Under the pieces are notes generated by a model. It did not search any database, was not told the DNA's origin, and saw only the letters and a program-made list of their open reading frames with translations. A stretch of DNA of 64,000 bases, from positions 12,795,639 to 12,859,638 of the forward strand of contig OY848919.1 in NCBI GenBank assembly GCA_963693285.1, written 5' to 3'. Positions 23,635 through 37,061 of this stretch are shown here, piece by piece. Source of the stretch: Xestospongia muta (taxonomy: Eukaryota; Porifera; Demospongiae; Haplosclerida; Petrosiidae). Position 1 is the first letter of the stretch. Each line of letters starts with the position of its first letter. The position numbers and the translations under genes are program-made.

Positions 23635-23849
23635 ATTCCTGTCATTCTATCATCATCCAATTGAGCAGACATAAAGTAGTAACTAAATGTAGAAATGTAT
23701 GCACAGCTAAATGTGATCAGTTTCCTTCAAAAAGGAGGCTACTGGTTTTAAAAAGGACCAGCAATTCTATAGCATATAAATTACATTTAAATAATATAAC
23801 TAAATTATATCATGATAGCCTGGGACCAAGGTGATATAATAAGAGCATT

Positions 23850-24890
23850 ATCTATGAATCTAGAATAAATGTTCTGAGTATATTCTTCATTGTAGCGACT
23901 TTCTTCTCTTTATTATTAAATGGTCTACAATGTATACCTAATAAGGAAACATACATGTACATACTGTCCATTATAAAACATACATGTAGCTATGTATCCA
24001 TATATTGTCCATTTGTCTGTCCATCCATCCATCCATCCATCCATCCATCCATTCATCCATCCATCCATCCATCCATCCATTCATCCATCCATCCATCAAT
24101 ATATGTCATTTTTTATACCTAACATAGTTGGTTGCTCATTGCTGATAATACCTATATTATAACAACAAGTTACAATATAAAGTCTGTGTACACATGTACT
24201 TACCATTTTAAAAGATATAAGTGGAAGGTAACTTAATACAAGACAATATAAACTTATAAAGTGATGCCATGTTTTAATACTGCCTATTGTCCTTTAGTGG
24301 AACTATAAACCTGGATAAAATATATATGACTAACTGAGTATATATTTATTAATTTATCTATCTATCTCCAATTCATCCATTCATCCATTTGTCTTTCTAT
24401 TTGTCCATCTATCCATCCATTTATTATACCATTAACTTGTAAATCAATAAATCCAGGTGATGCTATAAGTTCATTACACTCTATCATCACTTCAGGTTGA
24501 TGACGGTCTTGATAAAACAAGACCATAGGATCAATCACCTGACCATCTCGAACCCATATGTCTCCTGATTCTAAAACTCCACCTCTTAAGACTTAACAGT
24601 TACGATAACGTATAAGTTTATTGCCCGACAAACCTAAACAGCATTAATATTAAATTTTAAATACATGTACATGTTTTAATTTAGTTGTAACATTCTAATA
24701 AGGTATAACCCTATTATTATCATTAACAATAACACTAATATTAATGGCATATACTCACAATACACCCTCAAATAAAGACCATAGCTTTCTACTGTTTTTA
24801 CAAGTTTACCACAAAGCATTTTCACTTAGCTTACAGTATTACCCACCATTTTTATGAACCTCGACTCCCTTACTTGATGGGGAACTCATT
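23850..24890 (-). pseudogene. AMDHD2-like 5' fragment, B unit, with stop codon
   Basis: Minus-strand counterpart of the A-unit relic. The start ATG corresponds to bases 24,888-24,890. In the main exon (about 24,640-24,425) CAA has become TAA within YRNCQ, directly before VLRGG. The later piece near 23,950 has lost the family GPF motif (reads HCRPF). It is clearly non-functional. Confidence 0.7.
24018..24097. repeat. (CCAT)n microsatellite, B unit
   Basis: Interrupted CCAT tandem array with about twenty units, expanded relative to the A unit. Confidence 0.9.
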
Positions 24891-25405
24891 TGCAGTGCTG
24901 GCTGTAGCTGTGGGTGGCATCACGTGTGCAAAACAGCAAAAAGAGTAAACATACTTGCGGACATCCGGATACTTCCGTGCACATTTCGTCTTTACAAAGT
25001 AAACCACAACAAAATGGCTACCTTTTCCTAAACGGGAAGTCCAGTGACAGAGCTTAGAGGAGCCTTTGTCAGCTTTGATTGTAGCTAGTTTGTTCTTCTA
25101 GATATTGAGCTATTGTATTAGTGTCTTCTCTGTGAAGACCAGTGAGCGCCAATCTTTTTTTGTCGAGTTATTGTCTGTTGTGAGAGGCGTGAGTTAAAGA
25201 AGTTCTCCTATCTTCCTTGAGGTATCTAGCGAGTACTTTCTGTCAAAAGTCACATCAACTTTCTCTCTGATTCTTTTGGGAAGTATTTCAAGGATTTTGA
25301 GGGAAAACTATCCACTGGAAAGCCTAAATTACCAACTTCGTACTTTAGCGATTGCGTTTATTTTGCGATGGTGTACACTTTCTTGCTGTGGGCAGAGTGC
25401 TACTG
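24891..25405. promoter_or_regulatory. Divergent promoter and 5' UTR of p300 copy C
   Basis: Between the AMDHD2-fragment start (24,890) and the p300 start (25,406). It contains the E-box-like CATCACGTGTG and inverted ETS-type ACTTCCG motifs shared with copy B, then about 420 bases unique to copy C that are richer in G+C than their surroundings and are probably 5' UTR. Confidence 0.5.
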
Positions 25406-28400
25406 ATGATGGCAGAGCAGACCTCGGCAGACACCAGTGCTCCTGGTGTACCACCATCAAAAAGAGCTAGGATGAGCGAAAGTGGTAAGTAAAGCAGGTT
25501 TTAGATGTCCTTCTCGATGTGGGCCGGGCTGGCTACACACGGCCATTGTTGTCTGTGTATATTAGCGAAGAGCGTTTGTTTGTACGCATTATTTAAAGTC
25601 ATTTCGATTTGCTGTTGAGTTTAAACTCCTTAGAATTGATATAAAATTGAGCTTGATAAGTAAGAATAGAAATTAGTGACTGATCTTTGTCAGCAATAAT
25701 TTTGAGACTGCTCAGTTTCCTCAATTTATTATTGAAAATAATTTTTGCTTGCTTTAGCAATATTCAAATAATATTGTATATAGTTATAATATTGTTATAT
25801 TTGATAGATAGCTCAAGGACAGCTCATATGCTTCTGTTTTATGTAATAATGTCAAGCAGAAAAGCCATTGTGTTAAAAGTTACCTAAAAATTTTAAGTCT
25901 GTTTGAAATTTAAGATAATTTTTTTGAAATTTAAATAATACTTAAACATTTCAATGCGTTTATCTTTTTTTCTTTGTATTTATCCATTTCGTTTATTCAT
26001 GCATCCATTTAACCATCTATCCATCCATTTATCTACAGATATGTTAGTGCAGCTCCTAGACCTTCCAGACGAACTGAATGAAATCAGTGATATGAACAGC
26101 AATGCATTTCTCGGAGCTCCACTTCCTTCTTCCAATAACATTGATTCACAAACTGTTAATATGGGACAGCTAGGAAATCCTGGTGATCTAGCCACACCCC
26201 CATTGAATAATATGAGCAATTCTGCGACTCCACCCCCCAATATTGGGATTTCTAACCAACTAAATTCTCATGTTCTCGGTAACTCCACACCCCCTCCAAA
26301 TGCTGTTATTAGTACTTCTGGGGATCCTACCCCTCCTTTACCCTCGGTATCTGCCTCTCCCACTCACTCTATCTCTGTTCCTTCATCCTCATCCCTAATG
26401 GCACCCTCGGCCAGTATTGGGTCACCCTATCATCATATGACTAACAATACCATGTATAACCATGGCAACCATATGACCACACCCCCAGGCATGATGGCTG
26501 GACAAATGGATGGCCGTTTACCTGGATATGCTCAAGGTCCTCAGCGTCCTTATAATCCTAATGTCGGAATAGGAACCCAAAGAATGGTATCTCGATTCCC
26601 TACACCTCACATGAACCCACACATACCTCACCAAACCCCACCCCCTCACTTAATGAACCAACATCCAGTAGATCCAAGATTCTCTGTAGTTCAGCCGCAG
26701 CAGGTCCACACTAACCCAGTCAATATGATGCCACATCAACCTAATCCTGGTACCATGCCTCAAATGTCTTCTGTTAACAGACCTCCTATGCCAGGTCCAG
26801 GAGCTGTGGGATTATCATCAGAACAGCCTCCTCAGCAACAACAGGTATAATAACAATTATTCTATAAGTGCGTAGAAATAAAAAGAGTTTGTTTAGTTAG
26901 GACAAGACCTTGACCTGAAAAGCACAATGTATTAGTAGTTAAGTTACCAATAGTATCTATTATATTAACTATAGAACAATACATTGTAATGATGAGCTAA
27001 GATACAGCTATCTTCTAGTCTTAGTGGACTAAAATCTTAGCAATTTGGCTATCTTTCATTTCCTCTCTCTTTAGCCTCAGTTACCAGGTCCTCCTGGAGG
27101 TGGACCTCCTCAACCAGTTCCCAATATGCCACAGGCATCATCAGCTAGTAATGATCCTGAAAAAAGAAAACTCATTCAGCAACAACTTGTGCTTCTCCTC
27201 CATGCTCATCGCTGTCAACAGAGAGAGAAAGAACAGCAGCTACATGGGACCTTTAGACCTTGTTCTTTGCCTCATTGTCGTACTATGAAGAATGTTTTAA
27301 ATCACATGACTGGTTGTCAGGCTGGACGAGACTGTGATTGTAAGTTATTAGTAATAATTATAATAGGAGTTCACCCATTGTAACAGAAAGAATATGTTGT
27401 CAATTAACACAGGGGTTTACCCATTAATGTTGTACTAATACTAGGTGTTAATAATATACATTAATTGCTGGAATTTACCTTTATTTGCAAAAAGCAACTA
27501 TAGTATCTCTTAAATTAACCCTTTAATCATAAATACAACAACTGAATAATTAATTTTATAATGACAGGGATCATCCCCTGATTATTATATTTAACCCTTT
27601 AGTTGCACATTGTGCCTCATCACGTCAAATTATCTATCATTGGAAGAACTGTACACAACCAGAATGTCCAGTATGTTTACCTCTTAAGTCGTCAACACGT
27701 GGACCCATGGGAGTGGGACCTCTTGATCCTAATGGAGGAGTGGGAATACCCCCGTCTCCTGCAGGTGGTGTCCACGCCAATATGATGGGTCCTAGTTCTC
27801 AATATTCTAGTAGTCCCGGCCATCTTATGTCTAATGGAAAGTCTAGTATGTTCATTGTAGCAAGTATATATCCATTTTGTATTTTATTTATCCATTTAAT
27901 TTATTAAGCATCCATTTTTATAATTATTGTAGCTATCGTGAATCCCTAGTATTAATTATGCATCTATTTAATCTGTATGATATATCCATTTTTTGTCATG
28001 CATCCATATGATAAAATGTCCATCCATAATACAATAAGTCATTTATCCATTTTGTTTTATAGGTATGGAATACGGCAATAGACAAATGTATCAGCCACAT
28101 CCTATGATGGGAGGTGGTGGAGTACCTCTTAGACAACCTCAACCATATCCTCCTCCTCCTCCTCAAACGTAAGCCCCTATCATTAATTATAATAATATTT
28201 TATTATTAATATTCTATCTCTAGTGGTGTAGTACCTAGAAATTGGCATTCTGAGGTCAACTCTGATTTACGAAATCACCTTATTAAAAAATTGTAAGCTG
28301 ATAGACAGATAGAATGATGGATGAATTAGTGGATATACAATGGAGTCATTACATGATATATTGTCTAGGGTTGAAGCTATTTATCCAGTGCCTGAAAGTC

Positions 28401-31400
28401 AAGTACCAGTTGATAATCGAGTCGCTAGTCTTTATCAGTATGCTGTACGTGTAGAAAGATCAATGTTTGAGACAGCTAATAGCAGAGTATGACCACATAA
28501 TCATATATATATGTATATATTATTAATATATGTGATATATAGGAGGACTATTATCAGAAATTAGCTGAAAGAATTTATAGGATCAGAAAAGAACTGGACG
28601 AGAAACGTAAGAACAGAAGAAATGGTGAGAAAAATGGCTAGATAAAAAGATGGATGGATGGATATATGATGAATTTATGGACGGACTGGCTACTCAAGAT
28701 GATCATCTCATGAATTATTCATATTTCAATAGGTCCCCTTGTTAATGGTGTAGGCGATGGGAGTGGTCATCCCCTTAACACTCCTCAACCCACTCCATCT
28801 TCACAAACTAATAGTAAGCTCCTTTAATTAACTCTAATTAATTCATTAATATCTTGTTCTAGTGCCTTTAGTATCTCCATTGGATGACTCCCTATCGTCA
28901 AACCCCTCATTAACTTTCCCGCCCACACCACACTCTGATAATGGAGAGAATAAAAAGAGCGAAGTTCTCAAAATGCTCATGTCAACTGCTCCTGTTTCAT
29001 CCCTACCAACTCCCTCTTTTTCACCTTCAACGACCACCAATAACCTTTCTTCTGACTCTCTGGCTTCTAAGATGTTGTCAGATAACACTACTGTATCTGG
29101 ACAACCGCCTCTAGCTGCTCTTCCAGCTGATGTTAAAACTGAACCCGATACTAAAATGGACTCTGTTCCTTCACTTTATGATATTAAACAGGAGTCAATG
29201 GAGACGTCCTCTCATAATCCTTCGGCTAGTGTGTCACAATCACCTCAGTCAGGTAGTAAATTGTCATGTGATATAATACTGTTGTCATGTGATTGTTTTA
29301 TGATCTATTGCAGTTATCATATGCTAATCATGTGATATAATATTGTTGTCATGTGACTGTGTGTGATATAATGTGATTGTCATATTATATAGTACTGTTG
29401 TCATATGATGTTATTGTGATGTAACGCAGTTGTCATATGTTAATCGTGTGATATAATACAGTTGTCATGTGACTGTGTGTGATGTCATACAGTTGTCATG
29501 TGATTATTGTTTGATATAATGTGATTATGATGTGATATAATACAATCGTCATGTGATAATTTTTTCTGTAGTTTCAAGTATTAAGCATTCCTCTGTTCGA
29601 AGGGAGAGTATTACTGAAGCCCCGCCTGCTATATCATCACCTTTGCCAATTTCAGAAGAACCTCCTCAAACAAAGCCCAGTCACAAAGTTAAACCAGACC
29701 CTAATTTAATTAAGGTAAATAATAACAGGAGCATCTAAATTTAATTAATATTCATTAATAATGGGAGTCCCCTCATAATGTACTTTATATTACAATAGGT
29801 CTTTACAGCAGAGGAAATAGAGGTGGCATTACGTCCAGTGTTTAATGCTGTATGGTTTCAAGATCCTGAAGCTTATCCATTTCATAAACCTGTAGATCCA
29901 TATGCTCTAGGAATTCCTGTAAGTGTGTGTCTATTATGTATGTTATTTGTCCATTTATGCAGTATGTATGTCCATACATATACTCATGATCATCCATTCA
30001 TATTATATTGCAATATATTCATTACTCTTTTTTATTCATCCATTTTAATAACTATTTATCCATTATAGGACTACTTTGAAATTATCAAAAACCCTATTGA
30101 TCTTTCTATAATTGACAACAGATTAAAATTGGGAGAGTATACCACACCTTGGGAGGTGGGCATTAATTAGAACAATCAACTTTTTAGATGTTTGTTAATT
30201 AACAATAATTAGTGGTAATTACACCAATTTTACTCTAATTTTCTCCTACACTAGTTCTGTAATGACATGATGTTAATGTTTGATAATGCATGGACTTACA
30301 ATAAGAAAACATCGCGAGTCTACAAGTTTTGCTCAAAGTTAGCGGAAGTCTTCAACGAACATATTGATGATGCAATGAAAAGACTTGGATATTGTTGTGG
30401 ACAAAAGGTAATAGACCACACCCCTTTAATTACTTATTACTTTCACTTTTACTTTGTAAAATGACCCTGTAATGATTATGTTAATGAGGTAATTATCTCT
30501 TTTTTGTAGCACGTATTCCATCCTCAAGTATTGTATTGTTATGGTAAACTTTGTCCTATACCACGTGACTCACCTTATTATGGATACCAGAGCAAGTAAG
30601 ACTGAGACCTATACTAGTATGAGTCTGAGACTAAGTATATATGACCTTATTGGTACGAGTCAAAGACTAGTGTGAGACTAAGACCTGTATTACCTAGTAT
30701 GGGTATGAGACTAGGAGATATTAAAGTGGATTTCAAGCTAAGACTTGAAATTTGATGTACAGTTATATTTATAAGAATATGTTAGTTTGAGTTTGAGACT
30801 TAGATTAGGTCTGAGTCTAGGATTAGGTTTCAGTCTTTCATATTTCCTTTAGTCGTTATGTCTACTGTACAAAATGTTTCCAAGAAATCCCTGGAGAATG
30901 CATTGCTGTTAATGATGAAGGAGCCAACCTGAACTCTATACCCAAAGGAGCTTTTAAAGAAATGAAAAATGACTCTGTTGGAGTTGAACCGTAAGTCACA
31001 TGACTATCACAAATTATCACATGATCTTTTTTGATATAGGTTTATTGAGTGTATTCATTGTAAGAGACAGTTTCATAAGATATGTGTATTGCACCATGAA
31101 GCTATATGGTCAGAAGGATATCAATGTGATAACTGCTTAAGAGCTCTGCTAAGTAAAAGGAGAGATAATAAATTTGTGGCCAAACGTAAGAATGAAGGAA
31201 TGGATGGACATAGAAACAAATGGACAGATGGATTATAAAATGGAAGCATAAAATAAATCGAATGGATGGATAGATGGCAACATGGATGTATAAAAATTGT
31301 AAATAGATATATGACTTGTTAAAAATCACAGTCTATGTTTTATTCCATATGCTCTTATAGGTTTACCACCCACCAAACTTGGTAGTTTTCTAGAAGAACG

Positions 31401-32457
31401 TGTAAACACATTCCTACATAATGTCAATGCTGATGGAGCAGAGGTTACCATCAGAGTAGTTTCTTCTTCAAACAAGTTCCTTGACACCAGACTAGGTAAT
31501 GTCACACCCACCAAGCCACACCCTTTTATTTAATATTACAGGTATGGTGGATAGATTTTCTGGTTTCCCTAACCAGTTTCCATATCGAACTAAAGCTCTC
31601 TTTGTCTTTGAGGAAATTGATGGAGTGGATGTTTGTTTCTTTGGTATGCATGTACAGGAATATGGCTCTGATTGCCCTGCCCCTAACACAAGGTAAATCT
31701 TATTAATATTCATTAGAATATTATTTAATTTGTTGTTTTTGTAGGCGTGTCTATATCTCTTATCTGGACAGTGTTCACTTTTTCCGTCCCAAACAATATC
31801 GTACTTTAGTGTATCATGAAATACTCATTGGCTACTTAGAGTTTTGCAAGCAGAATGGGTAAATACCTAATTATTTATTCATCATGGCAATGTTAATTAA
31901 TATATCACCATGGTGATGTTAATTAATTAGAGTTATACAACTATTTGTGTTATTATTATTTGCCACACCCTCTAGTTTCCAGACTGCCCATATATGGGCG
32001 TGTCCACCTGGCGAAGGAGATGACTATATCTTCCATTGTCATCCAATTGAGCAAAAAATTCCTAAACCTAAACGTCTTGTAGAATGGTATCGTAACATGT
32101 TAGAACGAGCAGCACAACAAAATGTGATCCATCAGTTTGAAGACATCTTTCAGTATTGTACTGAAGAAGAGATCACCATGGTAACAGAGATACCATATTT
32201 CGAAGGAGATTTTTGGCCCAATGTTATTGAAGAGACAATAAAAGAGTTGGATCAAGAAGAGGAGGAAAGGAAGGCTTGTGAAGCTTCTGGCGATGTAAGG
32301 AGAGAGAGAGAGAGACAGAGAGACAGAGAGAGAGAGACAGAGAGACAGAGAGAGAGACAGAGACAGAGAGAGACAGAGACAGAGAGAGAGACAGAGAGAG
32401 AGAGAGACAGAGAGAGACAGAGAGACAGAGAGAGACAGAGACAGAGAGAGAGACAGA

Positions 32458-32489
<32 letters not shown>

Positions 32490-34847
32490 CAGAGAGAGAG
32501 AGAGAGACAGAGAGAGACAGAGAGAGAGAGAGAGACAGAGAGAGAGAGAACTGTTTTATAATATGGATTTATTTTTTAACCCTTTCACAGCAACAACGTG
32601 TTGGATCAAAGAAGGCTGGTAAACGAAGTACAACAAAAAATAAGAAAGGAAATAAGAAGGCAGCTACTAGAACTAAGAGTAGTAAAAAAGTTAACCCTCT
32701 CATTAGTGGAGATGATTTGACTCAAAAAATATATCAAACAATGGACAAACATAAAGAGGTAATGGATGCATGGATAATGGACAGACAGACAAGTGGATGG
32801 ACAAACAGACAAATAGATTAATGGATGAACATATGTACAAAAATTGTATCTCTTTTTTAGGTCTTTTTTGTCGTTTTTTTACAACCTCCTCAAGTATCTT
32901 CACCACTTCCAGCAACAACAGATCCCGATTCTCTAGTAACATGTGAATTAATGGACGGACGAGATGCATTTTTGAACTTAGCACGTGAGAAACACTGGGA
33001 GTTCTCATCACTACGTCGTGCTAAGTATTCTACCATGGCTATGTTGTATGAGTTACACAACCAAGGAGATCGATTTGTCTATACTTGTAATTATTGCCAC
33101 ACTGATGTGGAATTCAGATGGCATTGTAAAGAATGTGATGTAAGTAAATGTACTACCATCTGATCTGATCGGATCTGATCTTTTTATACATCCATTTGTT
33201 ATATTTATTTGTCTATTCAACTATGTATCTATACAAGTACTTTATGCATCCATCCTTTCATCTATTCATCCATTACTAACACTCATGTATCCATTTATCT
33301 TATAGGATTATGATTTGTGTCAAACCTGTTATACTACAGTTGGTCATGACCATCCAATGGAGAAGCTTGGTTTTAATATGGGAGACGAAGAAAAAACATC
33401 TCAGAATACAATAGCTAATCGAGCACAGCTTTTTAAAAGACGAAATGAGTTCCTTATCCACGCCTGTCAATGTCGAGATCACACTTGTTCTAAACCACTG
33501 TGTATCAAGATGAAACAACTACTGCGTCATGCCAGAGATTGTAAAATGAGAGCATCAGGAAAATGCAGTGCTTGCAATTTCTTTATTCGTATGTGTGCTA
33601 GCCACGCCCAGGAGTGTAAAGAGGCGAAATGTCCTGTACCGATATGTGCCACATTGAAGCAGAAAATGAGGCAGAGACGTCAACGAGAACAAGACAGGAG
33701 TTACCAATTAGCTCAGAGAAGAATACACAAAATGAATCAATCGAATCCTTCACCACCTACAAATGAAGAGGCTCCCATATCAGCTCCCTCACCTGCTACT
33801 CCTCATGTAGCTGCAGTTCCTACTCCTGGAAAAATGGTAGCAACAGGTTCTCCGAATCCTCGCACACCAGTCAACCCAACTACCATTCCAGCTAGCCCCG
33901 TCTCCTTGCCTAATCCATCTACTCCATTTGTTCCAGTAACACCTCAAACACCCATGACAAAACCTGCTGAGAGTGTAGCTCCTAATATTGTAGTTCAACC
34001 AACGCCAGCTCAGCAGTTCCAGCAGAGTATTGCAGAAACAACCCAGACACTTATCAATGCTCTTACGTCACTAGCTCCTCAGGATAAATTCAAAGCTAAG
34101 GAATATTTACAAAAACATCCTGACTATTTACCACGTGTCATAAATATGTTGAAACATCAGCAACGTGAACAAGAAGCCTTCCAAATACAACAAGAGTTTA
34201 TGGGTGTTCCTCGTGCACCCATTTATCAAAATCCTATGCCACCTCGTCCAATGTCTCGTACCAATATGATGCAGGGGGTGATGCCGCAAGGAGGCTCAAT
34301 GATGAATGCAATGTCTACAATGACACCTGCTCAATATGGAGGTCATCCCTCATATCATGGTAGTATGATGCCTAGTCATAGAATGCCAGGACAAATACCT
34401 ATGTTCCACAGTCACTCGACAGGGCCGATGACCACAGGTCCTCCACAACATCCTCACTTACCACCGCATATGATGCAACGACCAATGCCTGGACAATATC
34501 AACAATATAATATGCCTGGGGGACAACCTCCTCCACAGTATATGAGACCACGGCAACAGTATCAACAACCAACGATGATGTCCCAACCTATTATGCGTCA
34601 GATTAATATGGGAGTGCCCCAGCAATCAATGGTTAGTCAAATGAACCCTCAACAAATGAGACCAATATCAATGACTCAATATCGTCCACCTATGGATCCA
34701 AACATGGGCATGGCAGACCCATCAATGGTGGGCGGGGCTCCGTATCAATATGGTGCTAACACCAATAACAATAACAACAATATTCATCCACAATTGTTAC
34801 TAGGATCGAGAACTTTTAATAGCATGGACCCACGTACGTCATCCTAG
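25406..34847 (+). CDS. CREBBP/EP300: CBP/p300 histone acetyltransferase, complete copy C
   Basis: Twenty-four exons join in phase to about 1938 aa: 25406/25409-25484, 26039-26844, 27075-27339, 27603-27845, 28063-28168, 28224-28292, 28369-28486, 28543-28624, 28733-28813, 28863-29252, 29572-29714, 29799-29918, 30069-30155, 30255-30407, 30510-30595, 30853-30990, 31040-31185, 31361-31495, 31542-31692, 31745-31858, 31976-32294, 32591-32758, 32861-33139, 33306-34847. Domains: TAZ1 about 320-400, KIX 499-590, bromodomain 794-905, RING/PHD 910-1040, HAT 1040-1340, ZZ 1395-1440, TAZ2 1477-1543, NCBD about 1672-1713, then a Met/Gln/Pro-rich tail. The HAT keeps the catalytic tyrosine (VEWYRNML, codon 32088-32090). 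The family acetylates histones and bridges transcription factors in the nucleus. Two adjacent ATGs at the start are both possible. Splicing at 34,838 to 34,989 could give another short tail. Confidence 0.95.
32297..32551 (+). repeat. (GA)n/(GACA)n microsatellite in p300 intron
   Basis: About 255 bases of gagagaca-type repeat directly after the splice donor at 32,295. The same intron in copy A has only about ten bases of it. The repeat has no stop in the preceding exon frame, so a retained intron would add about 85 residues rich in Arg, Glu and Gln before TAA at 32,559-32,561. Confidence 0.95.
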
Positions 34848-35430
34848 CACCTCTCTCTCTCCTCTGTCTCAAAACCTATATTCTAACTCTCTAGTTTTTT
34901 GAAGTGCTACATTCTTCATCGTCATATAAAATAGAACTTTTTTAAGAATTTAACAAATTTCTTTTCATTTCCAATTATTACTTTACAGACTTGAATTATT
35001 ACGCTCCACAACCATTGTTTGTTCTGTCCACACATCAAAGATATTTGGTTTGTCTATGTTGTAAGTTTTTTGTCATTTGTCTTATTATAAAATACTTTGA
35101 GGATATTTCGATATTCTCACATGAAAAGGTTTAGTTTATTTCATAATATTATAATAATTCTTATGTTTATTAAAAAGTCATTGTGTTAAAATGTAAATTA
35201 TACTTTCACTGTCTTTATGTGCTACATTACAATCCTCGTTCAGTTAGGTCAGTTTTAATATTCTCTTTTAAAAGTGCAATTGTTACTGGTACACCCAAGG
35301 GATCCATTAAAATAACAAATCTTCAAATACTGTATATTTTTATAATAAATGATCTTATTTGTTTTTGTTTCAATTTTTTGCAAATAAAATTGAATTCCGT
35401 ATATCTGCTCGGATATCATTGTAGTACTAA
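34848..35430. other. p300 3' UTR and intergenic DNA
   Basis: AT-rich, no gene seen. Poly(A)-like aataaa occurs near 35,344 and 35,380. A possible alternative last exon of p300 begins at 34,989. Confidence 0.5.
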
Positions 35431-35434
35431 GCTT

Positions 35435-35516
35435 AGTATCCGGAAGTGTACTGACGTGCACGGATATCTGATATTGTTGTACTAAGCCATAGTATCCGGA
35501 GGTGTACTGACGTACA
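35435..35516 (+). promoter_or_regulatory. Duplicated ETS plus CRE-like promoter element of FRG1
   Basis: A 26-base direct repeat at 35435-35460 and 35491-35516 holds CCGGAAGTG or CCGGAGGTG (ETS type) followed by TGACGT (CREB/ATF half site). The second copy ends ten bases before the FRG1 start codon, so it overlaps the likely transcription start. The same CCGGA...TTCCG theme occurs in the p300 promoters. The motif assignment is by eye. Confidence 0.5.
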
Positions 35517-35525
35517 CTGAGAAAC

Positions 35526-36365
35526 ATGGCTGAATATACAGCTGTGAAAGGAGGTCAGTTAAAACTTAAAGGGAATAAAGGATCATCTGGTCAGAGAAAA
35601 AAGAAGAGAAAGAAAGATAAAGATGAAATGACAGAAGAGTGGATGAAAGAGCCTGGAGCAGTCAGACATGGTACGTATACATGTACTACTGGTTTATTTG
35701 TTTGTTTATTTGCTTATTTGTTTACTCCTTTATTTACTTATTTGTTTATTTGTTTGTTAGGGAAGTGGCGTAAAATACGTTCAATAGAGGAAATGAAAGA
35801 TCGTGTTATTTTGGAGATGTACAATGGACAATATCTCATTGCATTGGTGGGTGGAGCTAAATGTTTAATAATTATTATAATTAAAATTTTCTAGCATAAA
35901 AATATTTCTATTAATATCCTATTAATATCCTATTAATATCCTGTTAATATCCTATTAATATTCTGTTAATATCCTATTAATATCCTGTTAATAATATCCA
36001 TATTTAGGATACTGGATATTTTGCTGTTGGTGAACCCAGAAGTGAAGGTAGTAGATCATATGTACATATTGTATATATGTTAATTGTTAATATATTAATT
36101 GTATATATGTTAATTGTTAATATATTAATTGTTATTGTTACTAACTCTATTATTAACATTGTAATATTCTTTTCTATTGTACTATATTTGTTATAGAGGA
36201 TGCTCCTGATGAGGCAGAAATCTTTACTTTGGTTCAGTTATCAGAGAATAAGATAGCTCTCAAGTCAGGGTATGGACGATATCTTGGTGTTAATAGTGCT
36301 GGCGAAGTGATTGGTAAATCAGAAGCAGTGGCTTTACGAGAACAATGGGAGCCTGTGTTTGAAGA

Positions 36366-36403
<38 letters not shown>

Positions 36404-37061
36404 ACATTATTATTATCTCTATTGTCCTGTAGGATAAATTTGCTCTCAGTGGTTGTAATCATAGGTTTCTAACTGTTACTAGTGATGATAGAATTATGGC
36501 CGTCAGTGAGAAAGCTAAAGAAAGAGAAATAATGATAGTAAGGATTTGAATACTGCAATATTGAGTATCAATATATGTTATATAATGTTATGTTATATAT
36601 TAGTAGCAGTCCATGTAAAAATTACTCAATATAATTAATGGTATTATCTCTTATTTTAGTTACGTACTGATGTTCCATTAGTAAAGAAAGTTAAAACTGA
36701 TTTAGAAAAGGAATATAGCAAAGCGTCAAAAGATATGGAATCATTTGAAACTGGATTTGTGTAAGTATAACCTGTTTTTAAAACTTGTTTTTTTAAGTCT
36801 TTGTAATTTATAATTTATTATTATTATCACAAAATATATTTACTTATTATCTCTTTTTATTTGAATAGGAAAAAATTTCAAAGTTTTAAAGATCATAAAT
36901 TGCGTGTTTGTAATGAGAGTAGAGATGTTTTACATGATGCAATTGATGCTGGAAAACTCCATGAAACATTATTAGACAGGTATCTTGAAATCATGTGACT
37001 ATCATGTGACATCACATTTAATAGGAGAGTCAAAATGAAAGCTGATCGATATTGCAAGTAG
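35526..37061 (+). CDS. FRG1: FRG1 homologue
   Basis: Eight exons join in phase to 264 aa, close to the 258 of human FRG1: 35526-35670, 35761-35846, 36008-36047, 36197-36366, 36433-36537, 36660-36760, 36869-36979, 37025-37061. The start [16 protein letters not shown] is followed by a Lys-rich basic stretch as in the family. The fascin-like beta-trefoil core includes [18 protein letters not shown] and [10 protein letters not shown]. The end [11 protein letters not shown] to LHETLLDRR and ADRYCK is typical. FRG1 proteins are nuclear and nucleolar and are linked to pre-mRNA splicing and actin bundling. A (GT)n run follows the donor at 36,367. The promoter lies immediately upstream. The gene converges on the cyclin downstream. 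Confidence 0.95.
35895..36000 (+). repeat. Minisatellite of attaatatcct units in FRG1 intron 2
   Basis: About nine copies of an 11-12 base unit (cctattaatat or cctgttaatat) just before exon 3 of FRG1. Confidence 0.85.

Noticed and set aside
28224..28368. KIX intron acceptor at 28,345 ([14 protein letters not shown] reading)
   Set aside because: Phase does not fit the preceding exon. The acceptor at 28,368 (tctag) gives an in-phase [12 protein letters not shown] that matches the KIX family.
32295..32561. Extension of the p300 HAT exon into an Arg/Glu-rich reading frame
   Set aside because: It begins at a good splice donor, the matching intron in copy A is nearly free of the repeat, and the next exon resumes the conserved p300 sequence in phase.
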